DNA from: Sipunculus nudus
Taxonomy: Eukaryota > Annelida > Sipuncula > Golfingiida > Sipunculidae
Direction: 5' to 3'
Length of the DNA: 64,000 nucleotides
Assembly: GCA_026874595.1 (NCBI GenBank)
Contig: CM049310.1
Location: 5,890,001 to 5,954,000 of the forward strand
Part shown: piece after piece, positions 25,532-38,539 of the stretch
Numbering within the stretch: position 1 is the first letter of the stretch
Layout of the letters: each line of letters begins with the position of its first letter
Position numbers and translations under genes: made by a program
The notes under the pieces: generated by a model
Databases searched by the model: none
What the model saw: the letters and a program-made list of their open reading frames with translations, nothing else
Told to the model about the DNA's origin: nothing

Positions 25532-26578
25532 CGGGGCTGAACTTCAGGGGGCTACAACAACAAATGAATCCATATCATAATGCAGAAAAATGTGGGTTCA
25601 ATGCCTAATAGAAACTCAACTATTGAACCCACATTTTTATTTTTACAAGTTTCGTCTTTTCTGCCTGTGAACCCACATTATGTAAAGTGAGACCACTTTG
25701 TCTAGAGCCAACACGTCTAGAAAAATAAGTCAAGAGAGAGACTTATTTTTCTACTGCATGTTTCTGAATTATAAAATACTATTATATATTATTTATATCA
25801 GTATATAGTAGAAGGCTACTAGAAGTCAGCCTATTAGGCGTTGAACCCACATTTTTTTTTAGAGAAAATGTGGGTTCACTTCATGTCCTAGCTGATCTTT
25901 GCATGTTTATGATGAACCCAGATTTAATATACATGTCAATGATGCGCATAGACATATCAAGTCAAGAAATTTAAAGAAATGAAGCTTATTTTTCCTATAT
26001 TATACAATTGATAAAATATTAATATATTATTTATAGTAAGGTATAGTAGAAGCCTATTACTGACACATTAGACCCTGAACCCACATTTTTTAAAGCGAAA
26101 AAGTGGGTTAAGTTGCTGTTTTACTGGTAATTTTGCATTTTAGTGGGTTTTTGTAAAAGGCTTATTTTACCATTTTAATGCATTATTTCCAAATTTTGTT
26201 TATCCTATAAAGGGGAAATGATTACTTATATAAGAATAAGTGTTTGATAACCAAAATATATGAGATATGATGAGCAATAATGCTCAACTATAGCTTGTTT
26301 TCATGGTGACGTCAACAACGTCATGCATAACATTATGGTGGACAATGAAAATTTGAGCCAATAATTTCGACTTTTGAGACATTTTGTCTCTCAATTAACA
26401 CTACCTTTCATTATATAATCCTTATTTTTCTACAATTATAAATCTCTTGTATATTACAGTATATTACTATTGTTTATAATTTACATTTAAGATTGTTAAA
26501 TAATTAAGCCTCTCAAAAAAACTCCTGCTAAAATGCACAATTACCGTTTTACTTTTAGCCCCCTCAAGTTCAGCCCTG
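25532..26578. mobile_element. TA-flanked MITE with internal AATGTGGGTTCA inverted repeats
   Basis: The left end CGGGGCTGAACTTCAGGGGG and the reverse complement of the right end CAGGGCTGAACTTGAGGGGG are terminal inverted repeats of about 23 bp. TATA lies outside both (25528-25531, 26579-26582), so the target is TA or TATA, as in mariner-type elements. The interior holds four pairs or half-pairs of AATGTGGGTTCA / TGAACCCACATT (about 25586, 25624, 25846, 26083) and an imperfect duplication of about 240 bp. No coding capacity. Confidence 0.7.
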
Positions 26579-26714
26579 TATAATGCACCTATACTGCAAA
26601 TTTCAACAATCATACCAAACACTGACATTTTGGAATATTTTTGTACTTGACAAATTATTCCGCTCACAGATCAAATGAAGCAATAAATACACGTTAGGAC
26701 ATCAAAGCCAAAGT

Positions 26715-26730
26715 GGGGGGGGGGGGGGGG
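26715..26730. repeat. poly-G tract
   Basis: Sixteen consecutive G bases. Confidence 0.95.
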
Positions 26731-27001
26731 CAGTTGAATGGACAGAACACGGAAAGGAGGTATTCTCACAACTGTGCGAAAGATTTCTTAAAAATCAGAC
26801 GATACATCACCAGCTCGGAACACTGAGATTGTAAAAAACATTAAACTCATAGATCACACAAATATATACACGTCTGGTACATGAAACATGTTCCGGCAAC
26901 TGAGACTGAACCCAGAGTGTCAAGAGAGTCTGAGTTCCACTCTCCACTGGGCAACGGAACTGCAGACGAAACCAACTAAAAAAGCGCAAAAATCTATTTA
27001 C

Positions 27002-27026
27002 CTGTCTTTTCATTCCTGGCAGACAT
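27002..27026 (-). CDS. candidate first coding exon, unknown minus-strand gene
   Basis: On the minus strand ATG at 27026 (purine at -3) opens eight codons, MSARNEKT, plus one base, ending at AGACAG|gtaaat. Upstream (27027-27290) is CpG-containing sequence unlike the AT-rich surroundings, suitable for a promoter and 5' UTR. It joins in phase to the candidate exon at 12387-12484, giving Asp at the junction. The intron would be about 14.5 kb and would hold the whole hAT/Ginger nest. No homologue is recognised. Confidence 0.33.
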
Positions 27027-27300
27027 CACAGCTTGCTTACATGTCTCCCCCGATCCGAAATCACATCTCATTAATCACTTAACCGGAATCTGTGCGAGAA
27101 CCAAATACAAGTTTGAGTTATGAATCATACCCCCTCAGTCGGCCATGTTGGTCCTGTGAGTCTCCAGTGATCGTTCGTTGTCTTTCTTGGAGATGGCGCC
27201 ACCGAACACTCGCAAACTGATTCATTGCAAGGATTTCCACAGTCATTTAAACCAAAAGAGGAGAAAACACTTCGGGGTTGTTTTAATGTATTCATGAAGA
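27027..27300 (-). promoter_or_regulatory. candidate promoter/5' UTR region
   Basis: A locally CpG-containing stretch (gatccgaaatc, aaccggaatctg, cagtcggccatg, ggcgccaccgaac) between AT-rich blocks, directly upstream of a candidate start codon and 5' splice site on the minus strand. No TATA box is obvious. This is inference from composition and context only. Confidence 0.3.
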
Positions 27301-28258
27301 TCTGTATTTTGTGTTCGAAACATGATAATTTTTTTTATAATAATTTTACTGAATATTAATTAGTGTGAACATTTAAATTCGAAAGGATACATAAAAACCA
27401 TAACGTGACTGCAGTGGGCAAATATACCCCACACAAGTCGGACCCATGTTCGAATTTTAAGTTTGTATGATTCGTGGGAGAATTGAAAAGATTATATGTT
27501 ATCGATTAACGAAAATGTTTCATTAATAAGCGTGTTTACTCATTCATAAACATGTTATCATATATTAATAATTATTCATCACATTATATTCATTTTAATG
27601 TTTGTAATTTTTTTTATATTTAAATCAATCATTTCAAAACTAAATATCATAATTATTGTTTTATTTGTTTCAAAAAATGCTTATAATTAACAGCAATTGA
27701 AATTATAGAGCACCTCAGGAAAATGCATATACATCAATGCATTTAATCACATATTATTCCTCGTGGGAAATGTATATTTTTTTCAACTTAATTGTATATA
27801 TGTATATGAGCACGAGCACAGCTCATTGGTAGCTTTTGCCTCGGTTTGTTTCATTTATAGTCACATGACTCAGAAATCGACTAAAAATATGTATATGCGA
27901 AGAAACAGAGCGCAAAATTCACGAGAAACGAAAAGTAACACGTACTGCTCTCCGTGATCAAAATCTTATTGTTAAAAATAGTTATATATAGGAAACGAAA
28001 GTCATGCTCCAAGAAAATTACAGAAAACAAAAATATCACGCACATTCCTTAGGATTTGATGGGAAAACATTGAGACGTGACTGAAGTCCATACTTATCAG
28101 TTAAATTTACATTTCAAACGCTATACTCGCAGATGCCTATCATTAGTGACAATTACATATATTTATATTCTGAATTGTTTATATTATAAAGCGGTATACC
28201 GTATAAAAAGAATATTGATTCCGAGGTTCTCATGAAATAAAAACAGAAAAATCTACAG

Positions 28259-28300
<42 letters not shown>

Positions 28301-30197
28301 CAGATCTTGCGGGCCATGCACCCCAAACCTACCACCTCACACATACATTCACACAGAGCACACATCAACCGTCACGCTTTCGGTTCTTGTACGTTGTTCA
28401 ATTTAAGAAAACCTGGTGGGCAACCGGTCCAGTCCCTTGTCATATATTTAGGACCACCCATAAAAACGTCACGTCTCCTGCATCCCACGTTTCCTATACA
28501 GTGTGAGGAACCTCCTACTGTTCCGCCCAGTACCACTTTCAACAATCCACCCCCAACGTTACATGTTTTGTATATATAAGAAACACTGTGAGTAATGCTT
28601 GGCCATTTTGTGCATGTGTGGCCCTTCAGTAATCGGCAGCGCCTTATAATTAGGGCCACCCTTACTTGTAATTCAGGAGTATGCCATGTATCTCAGATCA
28701 CAGGGTACTGAATTACCGAACTGAATGTAACGGAAATGATCATTATATAGCACCTTACAATCTTATTAATTTATTTACAGGACAATTTACCATGCATTTC
28801 TCACGTGCTCTAGGAACCGTTGTTTGAACCTTTACGTTTGATTTATGTATTAATACGTGACCGAACGGGTTTTATTACGTCAAAATAAGAATAAGAATAA
28901 GAATTATAATTATCGTGTATTTTTCACTGTTTTGGTTAAGCATGGATTTTATATGTATGAATCACTAGATTTGTAACTGCACTCAATATATATCGTTCCT
29001 TCAAGTCTTTCCAAGTATCTACTTCGTTAGGGTTTAGACTATGGAGTATACCGAAAAACAGCATAATGGTTTCTCCAGGGACACGATGATAGAAGACATT
29101 TAAAACATAGTAACTGATTGGTCAGTGCTCTCCTTAACCACTTCTTAAAGAAGAACACAAAAGGATCCGGCGGGGGAAGGGGGGATCCATACACCCCATT
29201 TTCAGCCGCCGCAACCCTTTTTAAGGTTTTCTAACCAATTTATTTGGCTGGACCCCCACACCCCTTCTCCGGATATTGGGACCTTTTTTTTTAGATTTTG
29301 TCATTAGTCCTCCTATGTTGGGCCCCTCCTTATCCTAAATCCTGGATTTGCCCCTGAAATGAAATTCCGAATCAATAGATATGGGTGTATCAAATAAACT
29401 GTTCTCTAACGAAAAAAATACCACAATGTTTATTTCTCTGTAAGTAAACGAAAATGTGATTTAACATCATTAAAATGTGTTAGAATTGCAAAGCTGTGAT
29501 ATTTCATAGGTTTAAAGTATTGCATTTATCGACTAAAACATATATAAATGTAAAACAATGTGTCTTTGATCTCGAATAAATTCAATTTTAGATAAATTAA
29601 ACCCATCCTTAAATTGAAAGTTATATTATAAACATTTGTTTTAAAAAGTTAATAAAAATTAAAAAAGCGTAGCCAAAGCATTCCAAAAAATCTTTTCTTT
29701 ATACAATTACAAGCAAACAAAATAATCCCATTGGCTTTAATCATCTACAGAACTGTTCAACGACATACAGAGGAAATCCTCTCCTGTATTACTGTCACTC
29801 AGTAACCACAAGGTTTAATATAGCTCTATAGGGTCTGAACTTGCAGTCATTTGACTTTTTTGACACATGCGTATATGCTGACGGTCTGTACGATTATAAG
29901 TCTGTAAGAGTAGTCTTCTCCCTCACCATAATTTATATACGAATATAGACGTTCAAATTTTTTATATGGTGGACATGAGTTGAAATTCACTTACACGTTT
30001 CATTATAGCATTATAGACCTGTTTTTCCCCCCATTTCTCTAATTCAATATTAACTTGAAGTGGTTTTATTGAAATCTGGACGTAACGGTATATAGACCCA
30101 GGTTTTGGAAAGAGAGGGTCAAGCCAGGAAGAATGATGGGAAGAGCTAAAAATGGTCCGTATAGAACCAGAAAAGGGGAGGGGTTAAGCCTCAAAAT
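27301..30197. other. non-coding stretch with a (GA)n microsatellite
   Basis: No gene recognised. (GA)n of about 20 units lies at 28260-28299. At about 29155-29360 a GC-richer segment ends in CCTGGATTTGCCCCTG, which resembles hAT-MITE ends (reverse complement CAGGGGCAAATCCAGG), but its left partner is poor. Confidence 0.4.
28260..28299. repeat. (GA)n microsatellite
   Basis: About twenty perfect GA units. Confidence 0.95.
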
Positions 30198-30403
30198 CAG
30201 AGGCGGATCCACGATTTAGAAAAGGAGGGGTCCAAGCGAGAAGGACTTATGACAAAACCTAAAAATAAGGTCCCAGGTCAGGAGGGGGGGGGGGGGGGGA
30301 GGGGTCCAGGCCACAAAATTGGTCTGAACCCTTAAAAAGAATTGTTTCGGATGAAAAAAGGGGATCCCCTTGAACCTCCCCAATCCCCCTAGATTCGCCT
30401 CTG
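30198..30403. mobile_element. small hAT-like MITE
   Basis: Starts CAGAGGCGGATCCACGATTT and ends TAGATTCGCCTCTG, an inverted repeat of the CAGAGGCGGATC type common among animal hAT MITEs. Length 206 bp, with a 16-base G run at 30284-30299. An exact 8-bp duplication is not visible (only AAAAT is shared outside the ends), so the flanks may have decayed. Confidence 0.55.
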
Positions 30404-31700
30404 AAAATTGGTTTTAAATCTTTAAAAAAAAACTTGCTCTGGCTTACAAGAGGTGGGTCCATGCAGACTCGAATAAAAACATATGAAAAAATTTACTTCA
30501 AATTATTTACTTTCAGTACAAACACTTAAATAGACGGGATATTTTGTTTATATCTATGAAAATGGTGCCTCTGAATTTACCTCGGTTCATCAAACCAATC
30601 AATGGTTCATTTGTAAATGCATGCTTTTTCCGTATCCGTATTGAAACAGCGTGGTTTTGCAGATTTTCCAATGACAAGATTCCCGACTTGTCTTAAGTTG
30701 GAATCAGAAAGTTGGCGAATGATCAAGGGAATGTGGCACATTGTGGTAAAAAAAAAAAAACTTGGCGGATGGCGGATAGCGAGGCTGGCAAATGAACGAG
30801 GTAAATAAGTAATAAGGAAATCGGGACTTTGTCATTTGTAGGCGGTGGGCGAGGTTGGCGGATAAACAAGGGGCGAATGAAAGAGGTTAGAGTGTACCTT
30901 CAGCAAGTGGCGCCACCTTTGTACTTGTATGTTAAAAATTGGCCTAAATTTAAATGCCCATTTCCCTTTACACGTATTGAACTAAGGGAGGGACTTCTCG
31001 TGCAAAAAGAGAATGATTTACTCCATCAGAGAGCAGTCGGCTTAAGTATATAGTAAGACCTCTTCAGTTTTCACCTGTATTGACCACAGACCAAATAAAT
31101 TGCTAATTTTTTTCTGTGTAAGGCAAATAAAAAAAAGGTAAGGTTCTCAGGCACCGCCCGCGTCAATTTTACAGCCCTGCATAAAAATTCTTTATTTTGA
31201 TTTTCAATAGAAACTTTCCAAATTTGTTCTCAAGCCACTCGGACATTTCTTCCAAGAAGATAAAATCATAGAATTTTGATAAAATTTTCATTGTTAGGTA
31301 GTGCTTTTACTTGTTTGGCCAAAAAAAATCTGTTATTATCATGCTTTTCCCTTATCATCTGACATTTTTATCGAAACATACAAAAAAATTTTAAGAATAA
31401 AAAAAAATGCCTGAGAACCAAACCCTTTTTTGGCCTAAATTTAAATTAGGTTTTATACCATTTTAAGATGAATTAAGAAATACAAATGCCTTCATGTCCT
31501 AGATTTTATATCCTACTCTGAAAGCTCATCCCAAATTGCAAAATATCCTCATTATTATTTTATCATTATTATATTTCTGAATTTACATATATATTTATTT
31601 GTAGATTAAAATACTCCCTTTACGTACGATAATTATCAAAACTTTAATATCAGCATGAGAATACTCCAATAATTTTCTTATGTCGTCTGTACTTTTGTAG

Positions 31701-31863
31701 CTGACGGCCACCTGGCGCATTACCAGTGAACTACATTTATAAACATTGGGGAATCAGTCGGAGCAGACAACGTGGAACAAGGGGAGGACGCCTGACCAGC
31801 AACATGACACACAGACCCATCAAAGTGGACGAGATAACGGGGGTGTGGTCATACCTGGCCTCG
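31701..31863 (+). other. exon-like GC-richer segment
   Basis: A good 3' splice site (gtacttttgtag) at 31700 is followed by a 163-bp segment of much higher GC content than its surroundings, ending at CCTCG|gtatac. It contains an ATG (31804) opening MTHRPIKVDEITGVWSYLAS. It could be a 5' exon of the plus-strand membrane-protein gene at 39 kb. However, its coding frame would run into TAA in the 39027 exon, so it could serve only as an untranslated exon or uORF there. No homologue recognised. Confidence 0.2.
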
Positions 31864-31958
31864 GTATACTTATACTTAATTATACCCAATATTAGAAAGA
31901 AACGTTTGATCATTGCCTATGTCTATCCCACATTTGTTTTTGAACATAAATAGTTAAA

Positions 31959-34900
31959 GACAGGCCTTATTTCCACTCCCCGGGAGTGGAAATAAGGAAT
32001 GCTTATTTCCCCGGGAGTGGAAATAAGGAATGCTTATTTCCACTCCCCCTGGGGGTGTGGTAATAAGGGATGCTTATTTCCACTCCCCCTAATGGTAAAT
32101 GCCGGTGCAATGTATAAGTGTTCTGTATAAGTGTTCAAAATGTCTTTCAGTCTATTTCAGTTATAAATAGGCAAGTCTATACCAGTAATTCTTGTTCAAA
32201 GATTTTCAGCGAGTGTGCATTATACTCTATAATATTGAGACATTAGGGGTGCACATATATATATATATAGTTTTACATGTGTGAACGTTGAAGTTTTTAC
32301 ACTGAAATGCATTTCAAAGTGAAATTGTTACAGTATTAAACATAATTTTAAGGCAATAAATAAAACTCAGAAGTCGGAAGCCTTCAGAAGTCGGAAGCCG
32401 TTTTATTTTTTAGTATAATTTTAAAAATAACGAACAAATCGACAAGTTTTTGTGTTAAAACGGAAGATATAGACACCCTTTTTTATACCAGAAAGTTTCA
32501 AAGATATATATTAACATATATGAAAATTAAAGCATAATTAATGCGTCGGAAGCCTCTCGGAAGTCATCCTGAAGTGACAGATGATGCTCAAAATGCATAA
32601 AACTCGGAAGTCAAGCCACAGTATACCAACCGACAACGACACAAAAAGGGGGTTGCATCAAACCAAATATTAATTTAGGTAATATTTATATATGTATTTG
32701 AATAAAATCAAAATGTATACAAATAACAAAATAATATATAAATTGATATTGAAATGTAAAACATGAATATAAAATACTATAATATTAAATAAAAAAAACA
32801 GTATAATACAAAACAGATTTGTTTTGGTATTCTCTATTTTTTTCATTGAACAAATACATACATGATGCAAAATATAATTACATAATAACAAGTATATTAA
32901 AATGTATACACAATGTGTTAAATAACAAATATAGATGACGATATTATTATATATTCATTCAACAGCGATATAATTTGATATTAAATTATATTATATGATA
33001 AAATATCATATATTATAAAAGTACAATATAATCAATATTCCTAAATTAAGAAAGACAAAGTTATATAAGTCAATATAAATTAATATATGAAATTATTAAA
33101 TTGTATATAAAATGAGTATTTATATATCCATTAATTTATGTGATAATTTATCCCCTCCACCTAGCGAGTTATTCTAACAAATAAAATGGATAACAGATGG
33201 CAGAAAAGATTTTAGGTGGCGATTCCTCCTATTAGTTTGTAACTGATTACAATCTATGTAATATTTCATTACATTACCTTAAAGGCACACGCGTTTCCTT
33301 GTTCTTATTGCCTGATCTTTAGTTAGCATAAACATTTTATGAAGCTGTTCTTAAAATGTTTCCAAAACAGAATGTGGCTTTAAAGTGTAAAATTAAAAAA
33401 AAAGTTCTATGGAATCATATAATTATGTAATATCCTTCCTACATAAATTATTTTGATTAAGCTAAAATTAAAATATAAAGATACTTTTATAATTTATATC
33501 AATGTTTTTGCAACATCACATGCCTTTTTTTTAATCTTTCACAGTTATATGTAGTTTTACATATTTTTTAATTTTCGAAATATTTTGGAAGTGTTTTTAT
33601 AATGTTTTATGCAAATTGTCTGTGCAATGTTCTAAAAATATTTCCTGATACGTTGGGTGATCAGTATTCAGTAAGCCTTGGAGAGTTATATGCGTTCCAT
33701 ATAAAGCATCCTAATGCATGGATAAAATTTAGTTTCATTTATATTGTATATAGCACCCTAATGGAAAAAATAAATTAGTTTTATTATTACAAAACTGAAT
33801 GGACTTTTCTTACGGTTTTACCAGTTTCTGCAAGGATGCGACAGTTTGATACTGTTTTACATTAATATAAAAATTTATGTATTTTATCAAATATTTGAAT
33901 AGTCTTATATATGTAAAATAATTATAATACAAATAAATGTTGTTTAAGTTATACTTAATTTTTTAATATGATATAATATTCTATTACACCATTTTGATAA
34001 AATTACGAAATTTAAAATGCTTTTACATTTTTATTCATAAAAAATAACATTCCATATTAAAATATTACGTCACGATATGATATATAATGTATTACATTTG
34101 AATGTATATTTCAACATTTATTTTTTTTATATATTTTATATATCATTATGTTTAATTAGTAATATACATTATGATTTTATTCAAATACATAAATATCACT
34201 TTAATCAAAATCTGGAATTATGCAAGACTTTTTCTGCGTCATTGTCGGTTGGTGCTATGGTCTTGACTTCCGAGTTTTATGCATTTTGAGCATCATCTGA
34301 CACCTCAGGATGACTTCCGAGAGGCTTCCGACGCATTAAAAATGCTTTAATTTTCATATATGGGATATACGTTTGTGCAACTTCCTGGTTTTGCAAAGGG
34401 GGTCTATATCTTACATTTTAACACGAAAAAGTGTTGGTATGATCGTTATTTTTAACATTATAGTAAAAATTAAAACGGCTTCCGACTTCCGAAGGCTTCT
34501 GACTTCCGACTTCCGAGTTTTATTTATTGCCTAATTTTAAATATATATGATTCACTTGAGTAAAACTTGCAGTTAACTTACATTCAAATTCCTGGCCAGA
34601 TTTTTAAAGACATATAAAATGTATATTTTTCTGCAAATAGTTCCATTTTTTCAATTAGTTTGTTTCATAATTGTATAGGTTTATATATTAGGCATGGGTA
34701 CAAGCTTTCAGTAGCTCAAACCGGGTGTGAATGGTTTTGACAGCACTTATTTCCTGGCTCAATCCTTATCAGTTGATGGTTAGCACCTAATCAGTAGGGC
34801 CAGTCACAGTAGAGTCTGTGTCTCCATCTCCCCAGACTAGTACTGTCAGGTCTTGGCTAAGTGTACAGGTAAAGTCTAAACAGTTGCACAGGATGATACA

Positions 34901-35304
34901 CTCTGGTTTGCAACTTCATTAATTTATCCCACCACTAGCTGATTTTATCCAAAACAATTTCAGTGGCATGACTGTGGTGTCAAAATAAGTGAACTTTTTC
35001 ATAAAGAAAGACTAGAACTACAAGGAAACATAGGATGCATACATGTAAGAGTAATAATAAGACTGTTGTCACCAGTATTGGACGTAAAAGGTTAGACAAA
35101 TAACCATCTTCTATTAGATCTAATATTATTATATTATACAGCCTAAATGGCTGATGAAAGTGAATTTCTTAACTTACAAACATTTAATGTTTCTATTATA
35201 TATATAGGGTGTGGAAATAAGTATTCTTTATTTAAACTTCCAGGGAGTGTGGAAATAAGCATCCCTTATTTCCACTCCCTGGGGGAGTAGAAATAAGCAC
35301 TTCC
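31959..35304. mobile_element. TIR element with 9-bp duplication (outer, Mutator-like size)
   Basis: ATAGTTAAA occurs directly outside both ends (31950-31958 and 35305-35313). The arms consist of inverted units built on CTTATTTCCACTCCC / GGGAGTGGAAATAAG (left about 31968-32090, right about 35205-35298). A 9-bp duplication is typical of Mutator-like elements. The outermost bases of the two arms match only partly, so the ends are less certain than those of the inner element. The interior holds the element at 32352-34531 and an unassigned 670-bp segment. Confidence 0.6.
32352..34531. mobile_element. Mutator-like non-autonomous element, ~300-bp TIRs, 9-bp duplication
   Basis: Both ends are GGCAATAAATAAAACTC in inverted orientation, and the inverted similarity runs for about 300 bp per arm. 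The arms are rich in CGGAAGTC/GACTTCCG words. TAATTTTAA is perfectly duplicated outside (32343-32351 and 34532-34540). Long TIRs with a 9-bp duplication are the hallmark of Mutator/MULE elements. The 1.6-kb middle is extremely AT-rich with no transposase frame. It sits inside the element at 31959-35304. Confidence 0.85.
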
Positions 35305-35313
35305 ATAGTTAAA

Positions 35314-36640
35314 ATACTCAGTGATGACTGAGTGATTTCTGAACAGTGTTGGTTGGAGTACAATGCAATGCTTGAATTATTATATTTTGATGGCGTTAGT
35401 CATATAAATTACAATAAACTTAACAAATTAATCAATAAAACAACCTTTAGTTAAAAGATTATTTTGAAGCAACAAATAGAAATAAAACTTTATGTATTTT
35501 ACATCTTGAGTGGTTGTCTTTGTAAGATTTTACACAAATCTGATCATAATCTTGTTCATTATCATCAACTTGAGTTCTGCTACTCAAATGTTAATTTACG
35601 CTGACTGTCTTGGTACATATTATTGACTTTTTTTGCATTTACAATGATATATTATTTGTTACATGTATTTTTAACATTTATAAAAGTTTGAACATTTTAA
35701 CTGCCAGTAATTGTTATCAGTTATATGTTGCATATACAAGAAATGAAAGAAAAACACTTTTTCTCTTTATATTTCATATATCTATATTGTATATCATACT
35801 ATCTGCCAGACTAACAGAAATGTGGCATACCTGGGTAGTTGTTGACATTTTCAGCTGAAAGTGAGCCTGCAGCAACTTTAATTGTAGCACATTTCTCCAG
35901 AAACCATTGTCTAACACTGTGAAAAGTGCTCTTGAACTTTCATATGACATTAGACTAAGTCATAGATAAAGACAAAGCGGTAGGCTCTGTCATGGTCAGT
36001 GTTTCAATGTTGTGTGACTTGATTGCTGTAAGAAGAACATACAGTATATTTTATGTGAATCCTGACACTTTGCTTACAGATAGACTGGGAAGAGCGATGG
36101 CTGTGGGGACTACTGGGTTTCCATGTAGTGTGTATCCTGTGTACCTGGCTCACAAGGAGAAACTTTAATGTCCAGATTGTTTTTTTCCTTGCTTACTGTA
36201 AGTATCAGGCTATAAAAAGTAGAGCAACATTTTTCTGAATGATGAATTTCAGAAATGATTGTTTTTCCGAAAGAAAAGCTTGTTCCCTGACGCTTTCGGA
36301 AAAATGGTGCTCTGCTGTACTCATTCACTTGGTTATAATTTTATGGGCCATGAAATTTCATCAATTTAGATCCCAGCAAACTGATTTTATAAAATGATCT
36401 ATTTTAATTACAATTAACTTGCTGAAATTAGCAGATAACAATAAGTTATGTGCTATATATGAGAAGTAAGTAAGGTGCTATAAATGAGAATTACTTCATA
36501 ATGTTTCATAGTTAAAACTTGAACTCATGATATAAGACCTAGGATCAGATTAAAAACATGGATATATTCTGATTTTATTGTTGGACTGAAAACATGAAAT
36601 TATGAACCCACACACATTTTAGTAAACCTGTGAGCTTATG
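35314..36640. other. non-coding stretch, nothing recognised
   Basis: AT-rich sequence without recognised gene or repeat features. Confidence 0.45.
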
Positions 36641-36689
36641 TGATGGTGTGGCATTCTCTGTCATTCTTTGTTCGTACATTCACCCATAC

Positions 36690-38530
36690 TATCTAAAAAA
36701 ATGGAAGGAGCTAGCATCACCAAATTTAATGCAAAAAACCAGTCATCTAAAAAACTCTGTTGGATTTTGCTTTTTTTTTGCTCTCTGCATTGACTAAGAT
36801 TTTAAAGGGAAAAAGCTAAAAAACCTTTAAAAATCTTCTTCTTCGAAAATGTCCAGCCAAATTGTTAAATATTTCACAGAAATAATCCCTGAATCTATCT
36901 CTATCAAGTTTGTTTGAATGGTTCCAGGTGAGTCGGTGATTTTTGGCCGAGTTACAGGAAGTTGAACTTAGTAATTTCTTCAGCATAAAAAGCATCCCAT
37001 AAGTCATGAGTCATATTTGAGATTGAGGTATTGGTGGCGCCACTGCATCAACCTTTTTTATATGGGGGTCATCAGTCATTAGCACATTAACCCATAATTT
37101 CTCAGGAATAGCAGGAGCTGGCATCCCCAAATTTTATGCAAAAATCTGTCACATATCAAATGTTGTGGGATTGAGCTTTTTGTGGCACCACCTGCATCAA
37201 CTTACATTTTAAGGGGCAAAAGCCTGATAGCCTTTGAAAATCTTCTACCCTGAAATCACTCAGCCAAATTGTTCAATATTTCAAAGAAATGATCCCAGAG
37301 TTTAGCTCTCTCAAGTTTGTTCAAATTGTTTGGGTTTGTTGAATTTTGGCTGAGTTACAGGAATTTGAACTTTGTCATTTGGGCAAGTAAGCATACTAAC
37401 ATTACAGTCTCAGAAACAACAGGAGCTAGCTTTACCAAGTATTGTGCAAATGTTGGTCACATGACTCATATTAGAAATTGCAGTTTTTGTGGCGCCACCT
37501 ACATCGACCTGTTGTTTACAGGCAAAAACCTCTTACTTTTAGCCTCTTTCAGCTTTAAAATGTTTTATGATTAAACTATCAAGCTGAATGGTTTAATTTT
37601 TCACAAGAATAATCTAGGATAGGGTTTTTTATTTGTACAAGAACCGGTTGGGGTTCATTGATTTTTTATAGAGTCATAGAAAGCTGAAGTTGGTCTTGTG
37701 AGCTGAAGTTGGTCTTGTGACAAATAGTAAGCCTATTTCAGACTGAGGGCTCCAATAGTCTTCTTCTACAAAAATGTTTTTTCAACTTCTGTAACATTGA
37801 GCAAAATCGATTCTTAGGTGGCCTTTGTTCAAAATTACTTGAATGATTTTTGGCAGAATTATTGGACCTTTAACAATGAGAGGACTGTGAGATACCTTGG
37901 TAAACAAATTTAAACATTTTGATAAAAAAAATCTTATGACATTGTCAGTTAAAAAAAATCATTTTGGCCTTAGTCTTTCAGTATGTGTTTTGGCCTTAAA
38001 CAGATTTACCAGCAAGCCAAGATCGGATCTACTTATAGCTTTGGCACTAGTGCAGTAGCTGCAGTTGGCAATTTGTTTGTTTCACTCAGGGCGACTGCCT
38101 TCCTCACCTGAGCTTGGTCAGCCCAGTGCACCTGACTACAGAGAAATTGTATATATTGGCCTTTGGTTTTGACTTGTCCATGCATCTTTGATGGTTTCCT
38201 TGTACACAAGACTGGTCGGACCACCTACAATACTTTTTGCACAGTATATGTCCCTGCTTATTTCTCAGGAGTCATTTTACATTTTTATACCTGAAAGTAT
38301 GCATGTCGATACATCTCGGATAGTTTTGTTGTATACAAGATTTGTGGTGCCACCTACAATAGTTTCATGCATCTGTGGACATAGCCCAAGAGTGGTTTGA
38401 ACTATCTGCCTGAAATTTTGCATGTCCATACATCTTTGATGACTTTCTCGTGCAAAAGACTGGTGGCGCCACATATAATAATTTTGAGTTGTGTGCACTC
38501 ATGCCAGTATTACGGCAGTGAAATTTGTGT
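36690..38530. repeat. degenerate tandem array with GGTGGCGCCAC-type motifs
   Basis: Units recur with landmark GGAGCTAGCATCACC-like words at about 36706, 37114 and 37418. Each is followed by a GTGGCGCCACC-like word (37033, about 37192, 37491). From about 38.2 kb shorter units carry ...CCACCTACAAT (38208, 38338, 38458). The landmarks resemble those in the arrays at 50.5-51.9 kb and 63-64 kb, but the copies are diverged and the ends cannot be set. It lies upstream of the gene at 39032 and is probably an old pearl/HINE-like element. Confidence 0.55.
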
Positions 38531-38539
38531 AATTGGTGC

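Noticed and set aside
29155-29360. Possible second hAT MITE with CCAGGATTT-type ends
   Set aside because: The right end fits, but the left end does not give a convincing inverted repeat or duplication.
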